Position numbers and translations under genes: made by a program | Notes under the pieces: generated by a model | Seen by the model: only the letters and a program-made list of their open reading frames with translations | What the model was told of the DNA's origin: nothing | Database searches by the model: none | Shown here: in pieces, positions 39,739-47,083 of the stretch | How the letters are laid out: each line of letters opens with the position of its first letter | Position numbering within the stretch: position 1 is the first letter of the stretch | Assembly: GCA_012839215.1 (NCBI GenBank) | Contig: DUNV01000015.1 | Span: 1-47,083, forward strand | Length of the DNA: 47,083 nucleotides | Source of the DNA: Bacillota bacterium | GTDB taxonomy: Bacteria > Bacillota > Dethiobacteria > DTU022 > UBA8154 | Reading direction: 5' to 3'

Positions 39739-39765
39739 TTAGCACTCCTGTCTGTTGAGTGCTAA
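39739..39765 (-). promoter_or_regulatory. CIRCE element (HrcA operator) upstream of hsp20
   Basis: TTAGCACTC-N9-GAGTGCTAA exact consensus. Confidence 0.97.
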
Positions 39766-39912
39766 CAGAAATATACCATACTTTTACACATGTGTCAACA
39801 GTGAGTTTTGCCTGCTGTAGTTATTTTATGATTGCCTTTTTGATGGGTTTTTGTAGACTTTTTAAGGGCTTATAAAAAGCAATTGATACGTTAATTTGCG
39901 CGGCCCAGGCTT

Positions 39913-39942
39913 TTGACCGGAAGTATGATTATGTGATATAAT
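39913..39942 (+). promoter_or_regulatory. Sigma-A promoter for uvrB
   Basis: TTGACC - 18 nt - TATAAT. Confidence 0.65.
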
Positions 39943-39977
39943 TTATTGCTAACCAAGGAAAGTAGAAAGGTTTGCTA

Positions 39978-42047
39978 ATGGGTAAAATGGCAGGATATAC
40001 CGAACATCAACCGGCAGGGGAAGGGAAACAATTTCAGCTCGTTTCGGAGTTTTCTCCACAAGGGGATCAACCCCAAGCGGTGGAAAAACTTCTACGTGGC
40101 CTGCAGCAGGGGGCCAAGGATCAGGTTCTGCTGGGCGTAACCGGATCGGGGAAAACATTCACCATGGCCAAGGTTATTGAGAAATACCAGAAACCAACCC
40201 TGGTCATTGCTCCCAATAAGACCCTGGCGGCACAGCTCTGCAGCGAGTTTAAAGAATTTTTTCCACATAATGCAGTGGAGTTTTTTATTAGTTACTATGA
40301 TTATTATCAGCCGGAGGCCTACATTCCCCAATCTGATACCTATATAGAAAAGGATTTTTCCATCAATGAGGAGATCGACAAACTTCGCCACTCGGCTACC
40401 AGTGCCCTTTTTGAGCGCCGGGATGTCATCATCGTGGCCAGCGTTTCATGTATTTATGGTTTGGGTTCGCCTGTGGAATACGAGGAACATGTTTTGTCCC
40501 TCAGAGTGGGGAACCTGATGAAAAGGGATGATATCCTACGCAGGCTGGTGGCTATACAATATGAGCGTAACGATATGGACTTTCATCGGGGAACGTTTCG
40601 CGTCAGGGGGGATGTCGTCGAAATTTTTCCGGCATCTTTTACCGGCGCGGCTATCCGTGTGGAACTTTTTGGGGATGAAATCGAAAGGTTGCGGGAGATC
40701 GATGTTTTGACCGGCAGGATCCTGGGTGAACGCTCCCATGTGGCCATCTTTCCCGCCTCCCACTATGTTACCGGCAAGGAGCGCTTGGGGGAGGCCATGC
40801 GGGATATTGAACTGGAGCTGGCGGCCAGACTCAGCGAGTTGCGTAGCCAGGATAAACTCCTGGAGGCCCAGCGGCTGGAACAGCGCACCCGCTATGATTT
40901 AGAAATGATGATGGAGATGGGGTTCTGCAGCGGGATCGAAAATTATTCCCGCCACCTGGACAGGCGTCCGGCCGGGAGCAGGCCCTATACTCTCCTGGAT
41001 TATTTTCCCCGTGATTTCCTCATCTTCATCGATGAATCCCATGTCAGCATCCCCCAGATCCACGGCATGTATGGCGGTGATTTCTCACGAAAAAGTACCC
41101 TCGTGGAGCATGGTTTCCGTCTCCCCTCGGCTTTGGATAACAGGCCGCTGCGTTTCGATGAATTCAGGGGCTTGGTGGACCAGCTTATTTATGTTTCAGC
41201 TACTCCCGGGAACTATGAACTGGAAAAGGCACAGCAGATTGCCGAACAGATTATCCGGCCCACGGGACTAATCGATCCACTGGTTACCGTCCGCCCTGTT
41301 GAGGGGCAGGTAGATGATCTCTACGGGGAGATCAATAAAAGGGTTTCCGCGGGCGAGCGCGTTCTCGTGACGACGCTGACCAAGCGTATGGCTGAGGACT
41401 TGACGGATTATTACCGGGAGATGGGAGTTAGGGTGCGCTATATGCATTCGGATATTGATTCCCTGGAGAGACTGGAAATTATCCATGGTCTCAGGGCGGG
41501 GGATTTTGATGTTTTGGTAGGTATTAACCTCTTGCGCGAAGGGCTTGATCTACCGGAGGTTTCCCTGGTGGCCATTCTCGATGCCGATAAGGAAGGTTTC
41601 CTGCGCTCGGAGCGTTCCCTCATCCAGACGATTGGCAGGGCCTCCCGTAATGTTAACGGCGAGGTGATCATGTATGCCCGCGACATTACCCCCTCCATGG
41701 GGGCTGCCCTGCGTGAAACGGAGCGCCGTCGCCACAAACAGATTGCCTATAACCGGGAAAACAAGATCACACCACGCACGGTACAAAAGGGAATCCGGGC
41801 ACCTCTGCAGGCGACGCTCGTAGTGGAGGAAACGGCCTCTTATCTGACGGTCACCTCTGAAAAAGCCAGGGCCATGGGTAAAAAAGAAAGAAATCGCTTT
41901 ATAAGGGACTTGGAGAAGAAGATGAGGGCGGCGGCCAAAGAATTGGATTTTGAAAAGGCCGCCGAGATCAGGGATGTCCTTTTTGAACTTCGCTCTTGGG
42001 GAAAAAAGTGGGTTTCATCCCATCTAGGAGAGGATCAGCAGATCTAG
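39978..42047 (+). CDS. uvrB: Excinuclease ABC subunit B
   Basis: [59 protein letters not shown]-terminal UVR motif. Confidence 0.98.
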   Translation: MGKMAGYTEHQPAGEGKQFQLVSEFSPQGDQPQAVEKLLRGLQQGAKDQVLLGVTGSGKTFTMAKVIEKYQKPTLVIAPNKTLAAQLCSEFKEFFPHNAVEFFISYYDYYQPEAYIPQSDTYIEKDFSINEEIDKLRHSATSALFERRDVIIVASVSCIYGLGSPVEYEEHVLSLRVGNLMKRDDILRRLVAIQYERNDMDFHRGTFRVRGDVVEIFPASFTGAAIRVELFGDEIERLREIDVLTGRILGERSHVAIFPASHYVTGKERLGEAMRDIELELAARLSELRSQDKLLEAQRLEQRTRYDLEMMMEMGFCSGIENYSRHLDRRPAGSRPYTLLDYFPRDFLIFIDESHVSIPQIHGMYGGDFSRKSTLVEHGFRLPSALDNRPLRFDEFRGLVDQLIYVSATPGNYELEKAQQIAEQIIRPTGLIDPLVTVRPVEGQVDDLYGEINKRVSAGERVLVTTLTKRMAEDLTDYYREMGVRVRYMHSDIDSLERLEIIHGLRAGDFDVLVGINLLREGLDLPEVSLVAILDADKEGFLRSERSLIQTIGRASRNVNGEVIMYARDITPSMGAALRETERRRHKQIAYNRENKITPRTVQKGIRAPLQATLVVEETASYLTVTSEKARAMGKKERNRFIRDLEKKMRAAAKELDFEKAAEIRDVLFELRSWGKKWVSSHLGEDQQI

Positions 42048-42058
42048 GATGGATAAAT

Positions 42059-44875
42059 ATGGATAAAATTGTCATCAAAGGTGCCCGTGAGCATAACCTT
42101 AAAAATATCGATCTGGAAATACCCCGCGATAAACTTATCGTTTTTACCGGCCTGAGTGGATCGGGAAAGTCGTCTTTGGCCTTTGATACTATCTATGCTG
42201 AAGGGCAACGCCGCTATGTGGAATCCCTTTCAGCTTATGCACGCCAATTTTTGGGACTGATGAACAAACCGGATGTGGATTTTATCGAGGGGCTCTCCCC
42301 GGCAGTTTCCATCGATCAGAAAAGCACCTCGCGCAATCCCCGTTCGACAGTCGGTACTGTCACGGAAATATCCGATTACCTGCGCCTCCTGTTTGCGCGG
42401 ATTGGCAAGCCCCATTGCCCCCGCTGCCAGGTGCCCATCTCCGGGCAGACAGTCCAGCAGATGGTCGACACTATCCTGGAACGCCCCCTTGGGGCGCGGC
42501 TGCAAGTTTTGGCCCCGCTGGTCAGGGGACGCAAGGGGGAATATGGGGCCCTTTTTGATGAACTGCGCAAAAAGGGTTACGTGCGCGTGCGCGTCGATGG
42601 CCAGATTAAAGAGCTTGAAGAAGCCATTGTGCTCGAGAAAAACAAGAAACACAATATCGAGGTCATTATCGATCGCCTTATCGTCCGGGAAAACATTGAA
42701 TCCCGCCTGGCCGATTCACTGGAAACGGCTCTCGATCTTGGTGATGGACTGGTTATTATCCAGGAACTGGGGGGAGGGGAGGAACTTTTTAGCAGCTCCT
42801 TTTCCTGCTTGCGCTGCGGTTTCAGTTTTGAAGAAATCTCACCCCGCCTCTTTTCCTTTAATAGCCCCTATGGGGCCTGCCCACATTGCGGGGGGTTGGG
42901 TCTGACTCTGGAATTTGATCCGGAGTTGGTCGTGCCCAGCCCGGAGCTATCTATTGCCGAGGGGGCCATTCATCCCTGGGGGGCCAACCCCAATGGATAT
43001 TACCGGCAATTTTTGGAATCATTTGCTACCGCTTTTAACCTTGATTTGAACAAACCCTTCCAATCATACAGTTTAAAGGAAAGAGAACTGCTCTTCAACG
43101 GTTCTCCTGAGAAGATCGATTTCCGTTATAGGAGTCCTTACCGGGGCAGGATCAGGAACTACAGGCGGCCTTTTCCGGGTATTTTAAATATTTTGGCGCA
43201 AAGGTACAAGGAGTCCGATAGCGATGATATCAAGGCACAGATGGGCAAATACATGCTTAGCAAACCCTGCCCGGCTTGTGGGGGGGCCAGGCTGAAGGAG
43301 GCCAGTCTGGCGGTGACCGTCGGCGGGAGGAATATCGCCGAACTGGCGGCTTTTACTGTCAAGGAAGCCAGGGAATTTTTGGCGGGTCTTTCCCTATCGG
43401 AAAAGGACACCTTGATCGGGCAGCAGGTCCTCAAAGAAATTTCAGCGCGTTTGGGGTTTCTTCTCGATGTGGGCCTCGGTTACCTGACCCTGGATCGTAG
43501 TGCCACGACCCTGTCGGGGGGGGAGGCCCAGCGCATCCGGCTGGCTACCCAGATTGGTTCCGGGCTGACGGGGGTAATCTATATCCTGGATGAACCCAGC
43601 ATCGGCCTGCACCAGAGGGACAATGCCCGCCTGTTGCAAACGCTGATGAAAATGAGGGATTTGGGTAATACAGTTATCGTGGTGGAGCATGATGAGGAGA
43701 CGATGCGCCAGGCAGACTATATTGTGGATATAGGCCCGGGGGCCGGGGAAATGGGCGGGCATATCGTTGCTGCCGGATCGCTGGAAACGATTGCTGCCAA
43801 TTGTTTCTCCATTACCGGGGATTATCTGGCCGGCAGGCGCAGCATCCCCCTTCCCGATCGGCGCAGGCCCCTTCCCGAAAAAAAATGGCTGGAGGTCCGC
43901 GGGGCAACGGCCAACAATCTAAAAAATATAGATGTGGCCTTTCCTTTGGGAGTTTTTATTTGTGTGACAGGGGTTTCCGGCTCGGGGAAAAGTACCCTGG
44001 TCAATGAAATACTAGCCCGTGCCCTGGCTCATAAATTGCACCGGGCCAGGGGAGGCGCGGGGCAGCATAGGGAGATCCGCGGCATAGAGTATCTTGATAA
44101 GGTCATCGAGATCGATCAATCTCCCATCGGGCGGACACCCAGATCAAACCCGGCAACCTATACCGGCGTTTTTGATCTTATTCGGGGGCTCTTTGCCCAA
44201 ACGACCGAATCCAAGATGAGGGGTTACAAGGCCGGCCGTTTCAGCTTTAACATCAAGGGCGGGCGCTGTGAGGCCTGCCGGGGCGACGGCATCATACGTA
44301 TTGAGATGCACTTTCTGCCCGATGTCTATGTGCCCTGCGAGGTCTGTAAAGGGCAACGCTATAACAGGGAAACCCTGGAGGTAACCTTTAAAGGGAAAAA
44401 TATTAGCCAGGTGCTCAATATGAGCGTGCAGGAGGCCTCCGAACTGTTCTCGGCAATTCCCAGGATTCAGAAAAAACTGCAGACCCTGGTAGATGTCGGA
44501 CTTGGCTATATCCGCCTCGGGCAGCCTGCCACAACCCTGTCGGGCGGGGAGGCCCAGCGGGTCAAACTTGCCACGGAGCTATCACGGCGCAGCAATGGGA
44601 AAACATTGTATATTTTGGATGAACCGACGACGGGGTTGCATATTGATGATATCAAAAAACTGCTTTTTATCCTTGAACGTCTGGTGGACAATGGCGATAC
44701 TGTCATTGTTATTGAGCATAACCTCGATGTTATCAAAAGGGCCGATTATATTATCGATTTGGGTCCGGAGGGCGGGGCGGCGGGCGGCGAAGTGATAGCC
44801 GAAGGAACGCCGGAGGAGATCGCCGCCGTGGAGACTTCCTCCACCGGCAAATTTCTCCGGGGCAAACTGGGATAG
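42059..44875 (+). CDS. uvrA: Excinuclease ABC subunit A
   Basis: [66 protein letters not shown]; two ABC signature regions; zinc fingers. Confidence 0.98.
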   Translation: MDKIVIKGAREHNLKNIDLEIPRDKLIVFTGLSGSGKSSLAFDTIYAEGQRRYVESLSAYARQFLGLMNKPDVDFIEGLSPAVSIDQKSTSRNPRSTVGTVTEISDYLRLLFARIGKPHCPRCQVPISGQTVQQMVDTILERPLGARLQVLAPLVRGRKGEYGALFDELRKKGYVRVRVDGQIKELEEAIVLEKNKKHNIEVIIDRLIVRENIESRLADSLETALDLGDGLVIIQELGGGEELFSSSFSCLRCGFSFEEISPRLFSFNSPYGACPHCGGLGLTLEFDPELVVPSPELSIAEGAIHPWGANPNGYYRQFLESFATAFNLDLNKPFQSYSLKERELLFNGSPEKIDFRYRSPYRGRIRNYRRPFPGILNILAQRYKESDSDDIKAQMGKYMLSKPCPACGGARLKEASLAVTVGGRNIAELAAFTVKEAREFLAGLSLSEKDTLIGQQVLKEISARLGFLLDVGLGYLTLDRSATTLSGGEAQRIRLATQIGSGLTGVIYILDEPSIGLHQRDNARLLQTLMKMRDLGNTVIVVEHDEETMRQADYIVDIGPGAGEMGGHIVAAGSLETIAANCFSITGDYLAGRRSIPLPDRRRPLPEKKWLEVRGATANNLKNIDVAFPLGVFICVTGVSGSGKSTLVNEILARALAHKLHRARGGAGQHREIRGIEYLDKVIEIDQSPIGRTPRSNPATYTGVFDLIRGLFAQTTESKMRGYKAGRFSFNIKGGRCEACRGDGIIRIEMHFLPDVYVPCEVCKGQRYNRETLEVTFKGKNISQVLNMSVQEASELFSAIPRIQKKLQTLVDVGLGYIRLGQPATTLSGGEAQRVKLATELSRRSNGKTLYILDEPTTGLHIDDIKKLLFILERLVDNGDTVIVIEHNLDVIKRADYIIDLGPEGGAAGGEVIAEGTPEEIAAVETSSTGKFLRGKLG

Positions 44876-44883
44876 CGCATCAC

Positions 44884-44980
44884 GGGACTGCATCACGGGG
44901 ACGGTTCTCCTGTTGCACTGCACCACGGGGACGGTTCTCCTGTTGAGGAAATGCAACAGGAGAACCGTCCCCATGATGCA
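44884..44980. repeat. Palindromic REP-like cluster (3 units: + + -)
   Basis: Units GGGACTGCATCACGGGGACGGTTCTCCTGTTGCA (44884-44917), GCACCACGGGGACGGTTCTCCTGTTG (44920-44945), inverted TGCAACAGGAGAACCGTCCCCATGATGCA (44952-44980). Confidence 0.92.
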
Positions 44981-45005
44981 CCTTTCACCCAAGGGGGGGG
45001 ACGGC

Positions 45006-46826
45006 ATGACCGAAGAAATCCGGAAAAAACTAAAGGAAGAAAAAGTTGATCGATTGCCCCGCAGTCCCGGTGTTTACCTGTTTCACAACAGGGAGGGCAA
45101 GGTAATATATGTGGGCAAGGCCATCGATCTGCGTCAGCGCGTGCGCTTCTATTTTCAAAACCTGGCCTCACTTTCCCCCCGTGTCAGGATCATGGCGGAG
45201 AAGATTGCCGATCTATCCTATATTATTACCGATTCCGAAGTGGAGGCTTTTATCCTTGAATCCAACCTTATCAAGGAATATACCCCCCACTATAATGTGC
45301 AGTTTAAGGACGATAAACGCTACCCTTACCTTTGCTTGACCACGAATGAGCCCTTTCCCCGGCTGGTGGTGGCCCGACAGCCGGAAAAGAAAAAGGCGAA
45401 ATATTTTGGCCCCTACAGCAATGTTGGTGCCGTGCGGGATACAATGCGCCTTATCAAAAAGCTTTTCCCACTGCGCAGTTGTAAACAGCCCTTGCAGGAA
45501 GGAACGGCGAGGGGGCGCCCCTGCCTCAACTGGCAGATTAAACGCTGCCTGGCCCCCTGCAGGGGGAGCGTCTCCGGCAAGGAGTACCTGGCAGTCGTGG
45601 AACAGGTCATCCTCTTTCTCGAAGGCCGGCAGCAGGTCCTGCTAAAAAAAATCGAACATGAAATGGGTGCCGCAGCGGAGGCCCTCGATTATGAAAAGGC
45701 TGCTCGCTTGCGCGATCAGCTTTTTTCCCTGCAAAAATTGATGGAGCGGCAAAAGGTTGTAACTAGTGATATGCGTGATCGGGATATTATAGCCCTGGTT
45801 TCCCGGCCATGGGGTTTTTCTGCCGGACTTTTTAAAGTGCGCGGCGGCAAGCTGCTCGGTGCGGAAAATTTTTCCTCCCGTCGGACACAAGATATGGAGC
45901 CGGAGGTGGTGACGAAGGAGTTTATCCGCCATTTTTATTCCGGTGCCTCCTTTATTCCCGGGGAGCTTCTACTTTCCCACCTACCGGAGGAACACAAGTT
46001 TCTGGAAAAGTGGCTGGAAAAGGAAAAAGGCGGCGGCCGGGTGACCATCAGGGTCCCCCAAAGGGGGGAGAAAAAGGCCCTTTTGGAATTGTTGAAAAGA
46101 AACACCTTGCAGCACAGCAAGTTGGAGGAAAAGGGGGTTAGGGAGGATGAAAGGGTGTTGGAGGAATTGGCCAAGGTTTTAGGGCTCCCCACGCCTCCGG
46201 AAAGGATTGAAGGCTATGATATTTCCCACTTTGGTGGAAAAGAAACAGTAGGTTCAATGGTCGTTTTTCAAAAAGGCAGGCCCTGGAAGGAAGGATACAG
46301 GCGTTTTAAGATTAGGAAAGGGAAGGCTGCCGACGATTATGGCGCACTTGCCGAAATGCTGGAACGTCGCCTTCACAACAGCAAACTGCCGCCGCCCTCA
46401 CTGGTGCTTATTGATGGCGGCCGCGGTCAGCTGTCTATAGGGCAACAGATTTTCAGGGCCGGGGGTTTGGGGAGCATCCCCATGGTGGCGCTAGCTGAAG
46501 AAGAAGAACTGCTTTTTGTTCCCAACAGGAAAAACCCCCTGCGCCTTTCGGCCTCCCACCCCGCCCTCAAGCTTTTACAGCGGGTGCGCGACGAGGCACA
46601 CCGCTTTGCCCTTTCCTTGAGCCAGGACCTCAATGTTAAAAGCAGTATTGGTTCGTTCCTGGAAAGCGTTCCGGGGATAGGACCGATTCGCAGAAAGGCC
46701 TTGCTGGAACACTTTAAAGGGTTGGAAGCAATCCGGGAGGCCACACTTGAGGAAATTAGATCTGTTAAGGGCATCAGTGCCAGGGTGGCAGGGGAACTAT
46801 ACCGGAAGCTTCATGGAATTACGTGA
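45006..46826 (+). CDS. uvrC: Excinuclease ABC subunit C
   Basis: LPRSPGVYLFHNREGKVIYVGKAIDLRQRV (GIY-YIG), GYDISHFGGKETVGSMVVF, C-terminal HhH; ATG 45006 after the repeat cluster. Confidence 0.97.
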   Translation: MTEEIRKKLKEEKVDRLPRSPGVYLFHNREGKVIYVGKAIDLRQRVRFYFQNLASLSPRVRIMAEKIADLSYIITDSEVEAFILESNLIKEYTPHYNVQFKDDKRYPYLCLTTNEPFPRLVVARQPEKKKAKYFGPYSNVGAVRDTMRLIKKLFPLRSCKQPLQEGTARGRPCLNWQIKRCLAPCRGSVSGKEYLAVVEQVILFLEGRQQVLLKKIEHEMGAAAEALDYEKAARLRDQLFSLQKLMERQKVVTSDMRDRDIIALVSRPWGFSAGLFKVRGGKLLGAENFSSRRTQDMEPEVVTKEFIRHFYSGASFIPGELLLSHLPEEHKFLEKWLEKEKGGGRVTIRVPQRGEKKALLELLKRNTLQHSKLEEKGVREDERVLEELAKVLGLPTPPERIEGYDISHFGGKETVGSMVVFQKGRPWKEGYRRFKIRKGKAADDYGALAEMLERRLHNSKLPPPSLVLIDGGRGQLSIGQQIFRAGGLGSIPMVALAEEEELLFVPNRKNPLRLSASHPALKLLQRVRDEAHRFALSLSQDLNVKSSIGSFLESVPGIGPIRRKALLEHFKGLEAIREATLEEIRSVKGISARVAGELYRKLHGIT

Positions 46827-46831
46827 AACAT

Positions 46832-46953
46832 GGGACTGCATCACGGGGACGGTTCTCCTGTTGCATTTCCTTTTGAACAGGCAAGCAGTAGTGCAACAGG
46901 AGAACCGTCCCCGTGATGCAGTCCCCCAACAGGAGAACCGCCCCCGTGATGCA
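46832..46953. repeat. Palindromic REP-like cluster (3 units: + - -), inverted copy of the 44.9 kb cluster
   Basis: 46832-46865 is a 34-bp arm perfectly complementary to 46892-46925; third unit 46927-46953. Confidence 0.92.
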
Positions 46954-47031
46954 CCCGTTCATTGACAGCAGCCCTTTTTCACTGTAATCTAATAGTAGTT
47001 ACCTTATATATAATAACTGTGAGGATAGGAA

Positions 47032-47083
47032 ATGGATTATAAGTTGTTGGCCCTTGATCTCGATGATACCCTTCTCAACGAGA
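47032..47083 (+). CDS. Cof-type HAD hydrolase, N-terminal fragment (truncated by window end)
   Basis: ATGGATTATAAG... MDYKLLALDLDDTLLNE, HAD motif I. Confidence 0.75.
   Translation, partial: MDYKLLALDLDDTLLNE

Noticed and set aside
41996-42058. ORF-track N-terminal extension of uvrA into uvrB
   Set aside because: UvrA homology begins at [13 protein letters not shown] (ATG 42059); the extension overlaps the uvrB end.
44884-44980. CRISPR-like array
   Set aside because: Units are inverted as well as direct, with irregular tiny spacers and no cas genes; fits a REP/MITE-like element instead.
46747-46965. 72-aa ORF overlapping the uvrC end and the repeat cluster
   Set aside because: Mostly translation of the palindromic repeat (QQENRPRDAV), not a gene.

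Overview
Chromosomal window from an anaerobic, spore-forming Firmicutes/Clostridia-type genome. It is mostly conserved housekeeping genes. Order: LysM fragment; CAP/SCP protein; pyruvate-kinase C-domain-like gene (-); guaB; Gin/csfB; yaaO-type PLP enzyme; tmk; holB; ricT (PSP1); rsmI; abrB (-); large FtsA/PilM-like ATPase (-); metG; tatD; two tandem G5 cell-wall proteins (RlpA-type and 3D-type); csp; hpf; a four-gene accessory block (GT-A nucleotidyltransferase-like, HisD paralog, HisB/IGPD paralog, HAD phosphatase); secA; prfB with a +1 frameshift; YitT; split transketolase; ilvC; ftsE; ftsX; EnvC-like M23; CtpA/S41; PDZ/MinJ-like; coiled-coil orphan; htpG (-); hsp20 (-, perfect CIRCE); uvrB; uvrA; uvrC; start of a Cof-type HAD gene. 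No rRNA, tRNA, CRISPR, prophage or transposase gene was recognised. The best candidate for an undescribed system is the 18.1-22.5 kb block. Its HisD homolog has a charge-conserving swap of zinc ligands and a lost substrate histidine, its HisB homolog has lost one metal-site histidine, and both sit with a HAD phosphatase and a nucleotidyltransferase-like gene, inserted into the hpf-secA synteny. Other notable signals: mirror-image palindromic repeat clusters bracketing uvrC, a prfB frameshift site lacking the usual SD stimulator, a KARI with a non-canonical cofactor loop, and an FtsA-like protein with tandem beta-grasp-like repeats. All calls come from reading sequence and remembered family motifs; no database search was run.
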